A stretch of 64,000 nt of DNA from Ursus arctos (taxonomy: Eukaryota > Chordata > Mammalia > Carnivora > Ursidae), in the NCBI RefSeq assembly GCF_023065955.2, contig NW_026622986.1, positions 14,595,848 to 14,659,847 of the forward strand. The letters run 5' to 3'. The notes below the pieces were generated by a model. The model was not told the origin of the DNA, searched no databases, and saw nothing but the letters and a program-made list of their open reading frames with translations. Position 1 is the first letter of the stretch. The number at the start of each line of letters is the position of its first letter. Positions 12,780 through 23,740 of this stretch are shown piece after piece. Made by a program: the position numbers and the translations under genes.

Positions 12780-13232
12780 GAGCCTAAAAGGTCAGACTTC
12801 ATTCCTGCAGCTGGTTTGACTTGGTTTTTATTCCTATTCAAAAGAGCTCTGAGTCAAATAAAGAGCCCATGTGGTCTGGCCCCTTGCCTGTGATCTCTTC
12901 GGCTTGATTCCTTGAAATGCTGCCCCCTCCCCGCGGTGATGGGTGTTCCTATAATACTGAGGTATAGATGCCTGCCCCCTGCCCCCCAGTCTTTGCACAT
13001 TGTTCCCTCTGCCCTTTTCTGTCTCCTGACACCCCTTTTTGAGTCCCAGACTCAATCCTCCTATTCCAGTATGGCTCATCTTGTATTGTGCTTGTGTGAT
13101 TATCTGCTTTTTTCCCACAAAGCTGCAAGCTTCTGGGGAGAAGTGACCGTATTTTTCGTCTACATTCCTTAGAATCTACATCATAAAATGTGCTCAAAAA
13201 ACCTTTGTTGAATAAATCAATGATGTCCGAAC
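12780..13232 (-). repeat. L2 LINE 3' portion
   Basis: 'catgtggtctggccccttgc', 'ctttgcacattgttccctct' and a final 'aaacctttgttgaataaatc' track the minus-strand L2 3' end over about 450 bp. Frames on both strands here are by-products. Confidence 0.8.
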
Positions 13233-13379
13233 ATATATTTTGATGACCCATTGGCATTATTATCATGACATAAACCAGACTTAGAGGATAGGGATTTTGG
13301 CTACTAAACAAAGCAGTTGAGCGCACAGCAACTAGCTGCATGAGCAAGTCAGAGGGCAATCTCTTGTCGTGCTTATGAG

Positions 13380-13575
13380 CTCAAACTCTGGAGTCGGGTG
13401 GACTCAGGTTCACATCGCAGCTCAGCACCTATTAACCGTGCTTCAAAATTGAAGATATGTTTTCCTAGTCTATAAGATGGGGTTGAAAACCTATAGCCAT
13501 GCTTTGTCGAGTTGTGATGAAAACGAAATGAAACAATATAACAGCATAGTCCCTGGTATGTAGAAAGACAATACA
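13380..13575 (-). repeat. MIR SINE
   Basis: 'cttcaaaattgaagat', 'ctagtctataagatgggg' and 'gttgtgatgaaaac' follow the minus-strand MIR order ending in 'agtccctggtatgtag'. Confidence 0.7.
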
Positions 13576-13589
13576 TTCCTTGCTAAGGC

Positions 13590-13650
13590 TTATTATTAAT
13601 AATTATTTATTATTTTATTATTTATTATTAATAATTATTATTAATATAAT
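13590..13650. repeat. (ATT)n AT-rich low-complexity tract
   Basis: Repeated TTATTA / TAATTA units that are partly self-complementary. Confidence 0.8.
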
Positions 13651-13653
13651 TCT

Positions 13654-13873
13654 GGGGCACCTGGCTGGCTTGGTTGGTTAAGTGTCTGACTCTTGGTCTC
13701 AGCTCAGGTCATGATCTCAGGATCATGGGATTGAGCCCTGTGTGGGGCTCTGCACTTGGCATGGAGCCTGCTCAAGATTTTCTCTCTCCCTCTGCAACTC
13801 TTGCCCCCCCCACCCCCCGCCAAGCTCACGCACTCTCTCTCAAAAAAAACAAAAACAAAAACAAAAACAAACT
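13654..13873 (+). mobile_element. CAN-SINE, older subfamily
   Basis: Head ggggcacctggctggcttgg, C-rich and CT-rich middle. The usual AAATAAA tail has been replaced by an (AAAAAC)n tail. No clear target duplication. Confidence 0.9.
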
Positions 13874-14345
13874 CTTCAACTCTGTAGTACTTTTGTCCAG
13901 TTGGTTCTGGGCCCATTAGCATACTATCAGCAGAACTTTCCAAGCTTATGAAATCCAGTTACAGGAAAGGACCAGATTGAACAGTTTAGAAGTCCTAGCC
14001 TGAAATTACCCCAGCCTGGCTAATGTCCTTAGTGGCGCACGCAGATGATAACTGTATTTGGAAACTGCTATCTTTAATAACTGGCAAAAATTTGGCAATA
14101 CTTCCTGAATTACTCAGCACAGATATTACCCCCCAAAAAGATAAGCTGAAGTCAGTAATGCTGCCAAGCATCACTGAGGAAAACGGTTTGCAAGGTTGTC
14201 TCCAACAAAGCCTCCTGGGTGATATTTATTAGTGAATTAGTGTGGCCCAGGGCCTGACCTCAAGTCTGAGGGCCCACAGGTTCACTGTCTACAGGACCTC
14301 AGAGACTGGTGCACAGAATCAAAAGGCACGTGAGTCTGAGTTGTC
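13874..14345. other. Intergenic, nothing recognised
   Basis: Contains a 69-codon plus-strand frame (14023-14232) with no recognisable similarity. Not called as a gene. Confidence 0.35.
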
Positions 14346-14349
14346 ACCT

Positions 14350-14815
14350 GAACATCATTTTTTTATTGTGATAAAATACCTGACAAAATTTACTATCTTA
14401 ACCATTTTTAAGTGTACATTTCAGTGGGATTAAATACATTCAATGGGGGGCGCCTGGGTGGCGCAGCGGTTAAGCGTCTGCCTTCGGCTCAGGGCGTGAT
14501 CCCGGCGTTATGGGATCAAGCCCCACATCAGGCTCCTCCGCTATGAGCCTGCTTCTTCCTCTCCCACTCCCCCGGCTTGTGTTCCCTCTCTCGCTGGCTG
14601 TCTCTCTCTCTGTCGAATAAATAAATAAAATCTTTAAAAAAAAACATTCAATGTGTTGTGCACCCATCACCACCATCTTTCTCCATGAGTCTTATCATCT
14701 TATAAAACAAATTCTATACCCTCTAAACAATAACTCCCCATTCTCCCCCACCCCCCAGCCCCTGGCAACTGCCATTCTACTTTCTGTCTCTATGACATTT
14801 AAATTAGACTAAAGA
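14350..14815 (-). mobile_element. Old L1 LINE 3' fragment, split by a SINE
   Basis: 'ccatttttaagtgtacattt', 'cacccatcaccaccatcttt' and 'cagcccctggcaactgccat' match an L1M-type 3' region read in reverse. A CAN-SINE interrupts it at 14446. Confidence 0.7.
14446..14643 (+). mobile_element. CAN-SINE, young ursid-style subfamily
   Basis: Nearly intact. It carries the 'ggcgcag' head variant and the 'ccgctatgagcctgc' middle shared with the copy at 6349. Perfect 10-bp target duplication ACATTCAATG (14436-14445 and 14644-14653). Confidence 0.95.
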
Positions 14816-15430
14816 ATTAATAGAAGCTGGGAGAGATGAGGAAGAGAAGGATTGTGGAAGTAAAAGAACTCCAAGCAGAGAGAATAAAATGTATAAAGGA
14901 TATGGGGCAAGGAACCCTCAACCCACAGGAGGAAGGTAGCCATTGGGGCTGGAGGATACAGAGAAAGCAGAAGGATTTAAGCTGACGATGAAGAGGGAAG
15001 CAATGGGCATTAACATGTTCTAAGCAGAGAGGGGGCAAATGATCAATTGCTACATGGACTAAAGCAGAAGAATGAATGAATGTGGGAAGACTAGGACACT
15101 ATCACAGCCCACCAGGTAAAGAAGATACTGGCATTTACCAGTGCCATGGTAGTGAAGACAAAGCATAGCTTCTGGCGTCAAGAAATATATAAAAAATAAA
15201 AATGTAACATGGTGATGGATTAAAAGGGGAGAAGGAGGGAGATTTCAAGGATGACCACTAAACTTATGATTTTAGCAGCCAGGCAATGGAGGTGCCATTT
15301 TCTGAGTTGGGGACATCTAAACACAGACCAGACTGGGGAGGATAGGTAAAAAGATCAAGAATATAATTTTAGACCTTTTGTATTTATGACAATCTTGTGA
15401 CATCTAGTTGGAGTTAGACGATATATACAG

Positions 15431-15445
15431 GTAGGTAGGTGGATG

Positions 15446-15497
<52 letters not shown>
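15431..15497. repeat. (GATA)n tetranucleotide microsatellite
   Basis: GTAG/GGAT units lead into about 13 GATA units, a likely polymorphic STR. Confidence 0.95.
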
Positions 15498-15508
15498 TTT
15501 GAGTCAGA

Positions 15509-15685
15509 GGGGCACCTGGGTGGCTCAGTCGATTAAGTGTCTGACTCTTGATTTCAGCTCAGGTCTTGATCTCAGGGTTGTGAGATCCAACCCAGTGTTG
15601 GGCTCTGTGCTGTGCATGGACCTCCTTGGGATACACACACTCACTCTCTCTCTCTTTGTCTGTCTCTAAGAAAAAAGAAAAGAGA
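15509..15685 (+). mobile_element. CAN-SINE, older subfamily
   Basis: Typical head (ggggcacctgggtggctcag), CT-rich middle and a degraded A-rich tail, inserted next to the GATA array inside L2. Confidence 0.9.
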
Positions 15686-15935
15686 TCTGGGATAGAGCTA
15701 TAAATCTGAGAATTCATCAGTATGAATGAGATCACCTTGGGACAAAGTTATCGGGTGAGAAGACAATGAATGAGGTTTCAATGACTCTACCACTTAGAAG
15801 TCAGATGGGAGAGCAGGAAGGAGAAAGTGATTAGAGAATGAGTGGCCTCAGAGGTCAAAAGAAAACCAGGAACCCAAGGAAATTCAAAACAGAAGGACTC
15901 TTTTCCTAAGGGAGATGCTGGACAATGAAATTCTC

Positions 15936-16399
15936 AACACCCTAGCTGGGCTTTCCTCTCCCCTGCTCTGAGCAGGATACAGGTCAACTCCCACCTTGGC
16001 TCCCCTGCTCCTGTTCTATATTTGCAGTTCAAACTCTTATGCTGAAATCCTCTTATCTCTCTAGATATGTTAATATCATCGGCCAATGTCACAAGATTAG
16101 CATGTGAATTTACTTGTCTATTAATACAGCCCACATTAACAATTTGACCACCAAAGCCAAGGATACTTTTCAACAGCTCAAGGGAATTTTTCAGGAGGTA
16201 AGAAGGCCAATGCTGGTTAATAGCACGATTAACTCTTAAGAGGGCAATGTAACTTCTCTCATTTCCAAGTTCTTAGTAACCCACAGAAGGTGATTTGTTC
16301 ATAAACACAGGTTACTCCAAGTAAAAGACAAGCATAGATAAGGGACAAAAAGAGCAAGATAATTTTTCTGGAGGGTTTGTTTCTTCCTGGCTGAGACCT
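15936..16399. other. Intergenic, nothing recognised
   Basis: Unique-looking sequence. Confidence 0.4.
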
Positions 16400-16535
16400 C
16401 TATGGTGAAAAATTTTGGCTCTGACTGTTAAGTAATGCGACCTTTGAGAAATCACTCAGTGTCCCTTAACCTTAGTCTCCTCATCTGTAAAGCAAAGAAA
16501 CTGAAGTAGGCTTTGTTCAACCCTCCCTCCAGTTC
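16400..16535 (-). repeat. MIR SINE fragment
   Basis: 'cctttgagaaatcactcagt' and 'ccttagtctcctcatctgta' follow minus-strand MIR. Confidence 0.65.
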
Positions 16536-17389
16536 TAATGGTCCATTGCTCTCAAAGTATCTGACTATTTTCAATTTAGTTTATGCAGAAATTTGGTCTC
16601 GAAACTCTTCGGGACACAGAAAAGCACTAGAAGATCCAGAGCCAATGATTTGCACCAACACTGACCAGCTCAATCTGCCATTTGACATACTAGAAAGAAT
16701 GTTAAGTAAAGCAAAACTCTTGCTAGTTTTTAGGTCTTTTTAGATGAAAGCTTTATTAATAATAGTCATTAGAGGTTTCCAACTGCTCTAAGGTATTCTT
16801 TACTCTAAGGATTTTAAACAAATGGTCTCTCTAGGAAACTAATGCTGAAAAACAGAAGGAAAGAAGTGGAAAACAAAGAGAAGGAGGGAAGGCAACAGGG
16901 AGAGGAAGAGAACATTTTAAAAAGAAATGGAATATGTCCTTGTAGCTAGAAAGAGTGGTTTCCATTACAGAAGAACATTCTCTCTGACCATGCCACAGAC
17001 TCGATGCCCGTGGCCAAAAAATAAATAAGTAAAAAGGAAGCTGGTCTTCACAATAAACAATTGATTCACTCATTCATTGGTGAAAGACATCAAAGGTGGC
17101 AGCAGCATTTTTTTTCTCCGTAATGTACTTGGTGAGAAATAACTGAAATTAGCAACAGACTAAGTTGATGCTAATTATCCCTGGAAACTGAACATACTGT
17201 TTCACAAGATCGGTGTAAAAAATCCATGCACATATTAATTTTTAAAATTGTACATGCGGATATGGCCTTTAGAATCACACTTTTTATTCTACGGGATGCT
17301 GCCTATATAAGGAAATGAGTTTGGAGAGGTAATATATATATATACATATTTTTTTAAATGCCTTAACTTAGGCACTCGAATGTTGTGTA
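16536..17389. other. Intergenic, nothing recognised
   Basis: AT-rich unique sequence with a short (TA)n at about 17330-17345. Confidence 0.4.
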
Positions 17390-18395
17390 TGAAGCAAGGT
17401 TATACACCTAAACGTTATTATCGATATGGAATATGGATATGGAATTCTTTTGGAATAAGTGTTACTTACCCCACCCCTGAACCTCTGCCAAGTTCTCCTT
17501 TTCTGAGACAGCGTATGTTATCATCTTTTATGTACCTTTCAGAAATATTTAATCAAAACAAATGAATATATATATGTATATACAAAAACACGCTAACTAT
17601 ATATATACACGTATTTATACATACACGTATATATTCCTCTCATTTAGTTAGCTCAAATGAGACTGCGTAATACTTGCCTCTTTGAGTTAGTAATATTGTA
17701 GAGCTCATTTTTACCAGTATATACTGTTCTTTATCTCTTTTTTGTGGATGTGGGTATTAAATCATAAGGCTGTATGTAAGACACCTCACCAGTGCCCTGT
17801 CGATGGACGCTTAAGATTTCACTTAAGTTGTTTTCAATATTTGCTATTAAAAGGGATGCTACAATTTAACGACTTTAAACAGACATCATTTCACACATTT
17901 GGTTCTATCTGTAGATCATTGACAAGAGGGAGAGAACTAGGTGAAAAGGTATGTGCACTTGTAATTTTATTAGGAACTTTTTTTTTAAAGATTTTATTTA
18001 TTACAGAGAGAAACAGCCAGTGAGAGAGGGAACACAAGCAGGGGGAGTGGGAGAGGAAGAAGCAGGCTCCCAGCGGAGGAGCCTGATGTGGGGCTCGATC
18101 CCAGAACGCCGGGATCACGCCCTGAGCCGAAGGCAGACGCTTAACGACTGAGCCACCCAGGCGCCCCAGAAACTTTTTTTTTTTTACTTTGCGGTGTGTG
18201 TGTGAATAAGAGATGGATGTGCACGGACTGATGATTTACCTAATTGGGAACAGGGGGAAGGAAGCCTCCCTCATGCTGTTTCCTACAGGTACGGTACCCC
18301 TCTTCCCAGAAGCAACCACTGTGACCGGCTTCTTGTGTATGTCTCCAAAGAATATTCTATGCACATGTATCTATAATATTAAAACAATCCTATAT
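17390..18395 (-). mobile_element. Old L1-type LINE 3' fragment with AT-rich satellite, split by a SINE
   Basis: 'tgccctgtcgatggacgctt', 'ttgttttcaatatttgctat', 'aaaaggtatgtgcacttgta' and 'cagaagcaaccactgtgacc' follow an old LINE 3' end in reverse. A CAN-SINE (17985) splits it. Family assignment is approximate. Confidence 0.5.
17983..18167 (-). mobile_element. CAN-SINE, young ursid-style subfamily
   Basis: Reverse tail AAAGATTTTATTTATT, 'gccagtgagagagggaacac', 'gatcccagaacgccgggatc', then the head gagccacccaggcgcccc. Target duplication of aggaacttt type on both sides. Confidence 0.94.
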
Positions 18396-18451
18396 TATCT
18401 CTAGGAGAAGTACTCCAGTCTGACAGATAATGCAGTTTTCTTCTGTTACAG

Positions 18452-18511
18452 CCTATGAGAATCAGAAGACTCTTGCCAAGAAAGGCATCATCGATCACTC
18501 TAAGTATTCAA
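18452..18511 (+). other. Exon-like segment, unknown (60 nt)
   Basis: A pyrimidine-rich acceptor (ttttcttctgttacag) is followed by 60 nt and a donor-like CAA|gtaagg. One frame reads YENQKTLAKKGIIDHSKYS with codon-like character and no stop. I recognise no protein. It may be an exon of an unannotated transcript, a decayed exon or chance. Confidence 0.25.
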
Positions 18512-20226
18512 GTAAGGAATAGATTTTTTTGTTGTCTTATCATTCTTCATCAGCCAGACACCAACAGCACTGTGGATTCCATCAGGAAAGCCTCTGTGCC
18601 TTCTGGATGCCTCTGTCTACATTCTGGAAGGTCATAGGATAACCTTCGCTAGGTCTCTGTACGTTCTGGATGGAAGAGAGGCCATCGGTACTGGGTGAAT
18701 TTTCCAATCTGGAGTCGCTGCAGCCCTCTGAGATCCCCTTTCATCTTCCCAGGGGTAGAGTCTGTGTTGGGTGTCCTGCCCCCTTTGTTTTGTGTTTCTC
18801 TCTTTCTTGATTGCATTTTCCAACACTAGAGGGCTACACATTTGGACTTTAGATGGCAAGCTGCATTCTAAGAAGCCCTTCTTAACACAAGTCTGTTCAC
18901 TTCCATTTCTCCGTGCAAACTGCATGGCCCTTGCCTGAATTCTTTTCTCTCATCATATCTTGAGAAAAGCAACAAGGAGCCGTCGACCTACCGCAGTAGT
19001 CTGAGTTCTTCCAAACAGTTCCCCTCGACGGGATAGATAAGTGAGTGGTTTCTCTTCTATGACAATTTGAGTGACAACTTTACCAAATATTTTGCCATGG
19101 GATAACAAGGGTCAACAGCTTTCCAGCCTGCCCGAGAATCTTTCCTACCATCCATATGTCATGCAAGTCAACCACCATTAAGAGGAATCAGACCTTTCTA
19201 AGGCACAGAAAGCCTGTCAAGCCTTACTTGTCACAGCATTCTGTTCCAGTCGTGTGGTTCCGTCACCTAAGTGGACGTAGTAACCAGTTCGCTATTATAT
19301 GCTCAAGGCCCCTGATCCACCCATAGGGTTAATCAAGGCAAAGTTAACTGTCCAAAGTTTCTTGTAAACAAGGAAAACAACAAAACAGAGGGACTCAGCA
19401 GCTGTCTACTTTCCTTTCTATTCCGTGGCCTTTCTGAGGCCAACAAAGAGGACAAGCCCTCATCTTGTGCAATTCCCACACATGAACTGTGCTGTTTTGG
19501 ACTAATGCAGGTTTCTTTTATCTTTACTGGCTTTGAGGAGACATCAGATTTTCTTCTGGATGAGCTCTGTGGCTCTCCATGGCCAGCAGGCTTAGGCTTC
19601 AGGCCCAGAGCACCCTGGAGGCCACATGTGGTTTCATCTGGACAAATACTTTCAAACAAATTCCCTGGCTTTTCTTCAGAATTGTTGAGATGACAGGCAG
19701 CTGCCACCCACGTAGTGAGATGATGTCCAGCATTAACCCAAGGGCCTTCTAGGGTACGGGTGGTATAGACGAGTGAGACTGGTGAGTTCAGCCTGAAATT
19801 ATAGCATTATCTTAGATTTTAGGTCATCGTCTTCTATAGCATTAAACTGCTGGAGTTCTTTTAATGCACCCAAAACTTTTTTTTTTTTAAATCTCTTTGA
19901 CACACCCTTCAGGGAATTAAAATACAGTAGTAAAGCCTTAAAGACTCTGGTAAGAAGTCTTCTAAGTATATTTTATAACGTAAAACGTAAAATAAAGAAT
20001 GTGCCAAGATTCTAAGTGTTCAAAATTTCTAGTTACTCCAGTATGAGCCAAGAAATGGATGACGATTGACCCTTATGCTTTTAAAAATTAAACGAAATGA
20101 AGAATTCTAAAAAAGTAAAATGGAAGTCAAGGGCCTTCAGTAGAATACGCTCTTTGTAAAGGATACATTATTCTATCAACATTTAGTCTTAGGTTTCTAG
20201 TGTTCTTTTAGAAGTTTAAGTATATT
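18512..20226. other. Intergenic, unclassified; contains a 124-codon antisense frame
   Basis: 18620-19730 has less AT-rich, even composition and a minus-strand frame at 19333-19707 with no recognised domain. It may be an unclassified old repeat or conserved noncoding DNA. No splice or start context supports a gene. Confidence 0.35.
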
Positions 20227-20239
20227 TTAAGTAATTTCC

Positions 20240-20444
20240 TTTTTTTTAAAGATTTTATTTATTTATTTGTTAGACAGAGAGGGGGGAGACTGTAGAAACC
20301 CACAAGCAGGGACTGCAGCAGGCAGAAGAAGAAGCAGACTGCTCACTGAGCAAGGAGCCTGATGCGGGACTCAATCCCAGGACCCCGGGATCATGACCCA
20401 AGCCAAAGGCAGATGCCTAATGGACTGAGCCACCCAGGCGGCCC
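20240..20444 (-). mobile_element. CAN-SINE, older subfamily
   Basis: Reverse tail, GA-rich middle and head gagccacccaggcggccc. Imperfect target duplication ttaagtaatttcc / ttaagtcatctc. Confidence 0.92.
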
Positions 20445-20552
20445 TTAAGTCATCTCTTGGCATTGATTCAACATCTGGTATTTGGGGATTTTTTTTAGAC
20501 TGAGGTATTTTTCATGTAAATTTAATTCAATTCAGAGTGTTTAGATTGATAC

Positions 20553-20772
20553 ATGTTTTTAAAGACTTATTTATTTATTTGAATGAGAGAGAGAGAGAGA
20601 GAAAGCATGTCAGCAGGGGGAGAAGCAGAGGCAGAGGGAGAGAGAGAATCTCAAGCAGACTCCCCGCTGAGCACAGAGCCTGACGTGGGGCTCGATCTCA
20701 CGACCCTGAGATCATGACCCGAGCTGAAATCAACAGTTGGTCGCTCAACTGACTGAGCCACCCAGGTGCCCC
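20553..20772 (-). mobile_element. CAN-SINE, older subfamily, with (GA)n
   Basis: Reverse-orientation copy with a (GA)n run at about 20585-20602. Target duplication tagattgata at 20542-20551 and 20773-20782. Confidence 0.92.
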
Positions 20773-20782
20773 TAGATTGATA

Positions 20783-22481
20783 TTTTATTATTACAATCCT
20801 TTCAATACACACATTGGGACTAATTTTCTTAAAATAATTAGATTTTAAAACTATTTTAAATTGTTAGATTCTTTTAAAAGTCATATCAGAATTCATGTGT
20901 GCTAGATAGTTTATTCAAATGTTTAAGAGAAAACTAAATCTAAAATTATTATGTTTGCTAACCAATATTTTTCTGGGAGTCTTGTGTGGTATGATCTTTC
21001 GCCCCCTCTCCATCTCACAAAGTGAACTTCTGCTTTTCTGTTGCGTGTCTTCAAGATCATATTTTCCTTATTCATCCTTCTCCTATGCCCGTATCTCATT
21101 AAGTGTAAGATGTCATCGTAGAGCTATCATTTTAGGTACCATTAAGAAAAAAAAAATCTTAACAAACCTTTGCAATGCTTTCTTATCACTTAGAATTTTT
21201 ATTTTATAGGAAAAGAGCCCTTTTCAACTTCAGATGCAGATTTCTTCATGTAGTCTTATGTGAAATAAAGAGATTAAGGCTAAGGTAATCCTAAAATGTC
21301 TTTACATTCAGAGCTAGACTCAAATCCAGCTCATTGTGGAAGCGTCCATAACTCTAACCCCACTTGACACGTCCCATTGCTCCCAGAACCCTATGTATCC
21401 GTCTATGTGGTGCTCTGTCACATTTGCTCTCTTTTTTCAGAATAAATTCTTATGAACCATGCTGTAAGACTCCTCTTTGATATTGCTCAGCACAGCTTTT
21501 GGCTGACAGTTGGGTGATGCCCTTCTGGGAAATTAGAGCAGAATAAAAACAGCAATGGGCACCAAAGTGTCTATTTTGATGGTTTGTTTAGCAAATCTAG
21601 TTCGATCACTGGATGTGCAAAGATTTTCCTTATATTAGAGTCCTTATCCTCCGCCTCTAACATCAGCCTATTAAGTCTACAGTCTGTTGGATTTGATTCC
21701 CAACTGATGCTCAATTGGTGTAGCTTAGATATTTGTGTGGAAATTTACTACAGCGACTACCCTTCCATCTAATGGGGAAAAAGTTTGGTTCCTATAGCAA
21801 CTGTTTCAGACCAGTGCATACTTACTATACTTCTAAAATATGCAGCCCGTCCTTATGGGAGTACACATCATCTTGGAAGATTTTTTTACCCCTTTAATAA
21901 GCATTGATTTTTCTTTCCTTTTCACCTGATTTCCGAATAAAATAAAGCTTTGTTTGTAAGAATTGCTAAGGCAGAGGTTCAGGAAATAAGAACCATGGAT
22001 GAGCCTGACCCCTGGCAGCTGTCATGAGAGAGCAGAAACACAGTCCTCAAGTGATTTCTGGGAACACATGACCAGTCCCTCCATAGCTGTGTTTCTCCCA
22101 GACTCTCTCTATTTTCCATGCATCATCATGTTTGCTGTGTTTGGGATGTTGCTATGCAAAATATGATATAAAAGAGTGGTTTTTTTTTCCTAAGGCAATT
22201 AAGTTTAGCAAATGCTACTCTAGAATGATGCAGAAGTTCCTTAGAAAAATTTTAGAACTCCTTGGGGAATGACCTACGAATGCTCATGATAAGAAAGGAT
22301 AAATGTCAGTAATGGCCTAAAATGTCATTCCACAGGATAAAATTCATCAGTTCCAAGGACTTTGTAACTATTGACATCACTTAAGCCACAGTTTTGAAAA
22401 GTGTTCTTCTTTGTATTTGCAACAAAAGGCCCTCCTGATCTTTTTCTTCAAATTAATTGGCCTCTATGAATTTTTCTCTTT
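20783..22481. other. Intergenic, nothing clearly recognised
   Basis: AT-rich. A MIR-like scrap lies near 21260-21365. Frames up to 96 codons show no similarity. Confidence 0.4.
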
Positions 22482-22499
22482 AAAAATTATATGCTACAG

Positions 22500-22690
22500 G
22501 GGTGCCTGGGTGGCACAGTCATTAAGCATCTGCCTTCAGCTCAGGGCATGATCCCAGCGTTCTGGGATCGAGCCCCACATCAGGCTCCTCTTCTGGGAGC
22601 CTGCTTCTTCCTCTCCCACTCCCCCTGCTTGTGTTCCCTCTCTCGCTGGCTGTCTCTCTCTCTGTCAAATAAATAAATAAAATCTTTAAA
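22500..22690 (+). mobile_element. CAN-SINE, young ursid-style subfamily
   Basis: Nearly intact copy with a perfect 18-bp target duplication ending ATATGCTACAG (22482-22499 and 22691-22708), so a recent insertion. Confidence 0.96.
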
Positions 22691-22714
22691 AAAAATTATA
22701 TGCTACAGTCTTAT

Positions 22715-22765
22715 TATAGAAAAAAAAAGAAAGAAAAAAAGAAAAGAAAAAAGAGAAGAAAACAC
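22715..22765. repeat. (AAAAG)n purine tract
   Basis: A-rich run with interspersed G just after a SINE target site. Confidence 0.75.
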
Positions 22766-23084
22766 CAAAACTACAACTTTAGCATTTATTAGAAAAGTTT
22801 ATGTCATGGTGTCCTTTTCATTTTATCTTTCTTTTGTGGGTATGCATGTGAATTTTTCTTCAGAGCTCACTCCCAGAAAGAGAGATCTATGGATTTGATA
22901 GCTCTGTGACAGACTTTTAGCAGAGGAGTTATGAAACATGTTCATAGGATCTTAAGCACGTAACTCCTCAGCAAGCATGGCCTGTGTAGACTCTAAAACG
23001 CTGAGTCCTCATAATTAAAGGGGCAGCATGGGCTTACTTAAGGATTGGCAGCATCCACCTTGCTATTAATAAAGAATACAAAAT

Positions 23085-23272
23085 GGGGGCGCCTGGGTGG
23101 CTCAGTAGGTTAAGCGTCTGCCTTCAGCTCAGGTCATGATCCCAGGGTTCTGGGATCGAGCCCCACATAGGGCTTCCTGCTTAGCAGGGATCCTGCTTCT
23201 CCCTCTCCCTTTGCCTGTTGCTGCCCAACTTGTGCTCTCCCTGTCAAATAAATAAATAAAATCTCTAGAAAA
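23085..23272 (+). mobile_element. CAN-SINE
   Basis: Complete head, 'cctgcttagcagggatcctg' middle and AAATAAATAAAATCTC tail. Forms an inverted pair with the next SINE. Confidence 0.94.
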
Positions 23273-23330
23273 ATAATTATATATTGCTTTACTACTTCCT
23301 TTTATGTTTAGGATGACTAATATCTTTTAT

Positions 23331-23525
23331 TATTTTTTTTGAAGATTTTATTTCTTTGACAGAGAGAGATCTTGTGAGAGAGGGAACACAAGCAGGAGGA
23401 GTGGGAGAGGGAGAAGCAGGCTTCCTGCTGAGCAGGGAGCCTGATGTGGGGCTCGATCCCAGGACCCTGGGATCATGACCCGAGCCGAAGGCAGATGCCT
23501 AACAACTGAGCCACCCAGGCGCCCC
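23331..23525 (-). mobile_element. CAN-SINE
   Basis: Reverse copy with head gagccacccaggcgcccc and target duplication TGACTAATATCTTTTA (23314-23329 and 23526-23541). Confidence 0.95.
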
Positions 23526-23579
23526 TGACTAATATCTTTTAGTCTTGAGTGTGTTGAGCCAAAATTATTTGGTCAAAAT

Positions 23580-23582
<3 letters not shown>

Positions 23583-23620
<38 letters not shown>

Positions 23621-23740
23621 GTGTGTGTGTGTAAATATATACACACACGTGTGTATATATACACATATTTATTTATTTATATGTAAGTATAAATATATTA
23701 AATATCTATATTTTTTATACACCCATATATATATATCGGT
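23583..23740. repeat. Compound (TA)n/(TG)n/(CA)n AT-rich array
   Basis: Alternating purine-pyrimidine tract of TATA, TGTG and ACAC blocks; partly self-complementary. Confidence 0.85.

Larger units (their letters stand above)
14816..15935 (+). repeat. L2 LINE remnant, interrupted by (GATA)n and a SINE
   Basis: G/A-rich sequence with L2 3' phrases such as 'gaccactaaacttatgattt', 'gtgccattttctgagttggg', 'gagctataaatctgagaatt' and 'gaatgagatcaccttggga'. Confidence 0.6.

Noticed and set aside
14023..14232. 69-codon + strand frame with protein-like appearance
   Set aside because: Length is within chance expectation and neither splice sites nor similarity support it.
14446..14643. Possible tRNA gene in SINE heads
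   Set aside because: The tRNA-Lys-like heads are followed by the CAN-SINE body and tail, with target duplications, so they are retroposons and not tRNA genes.
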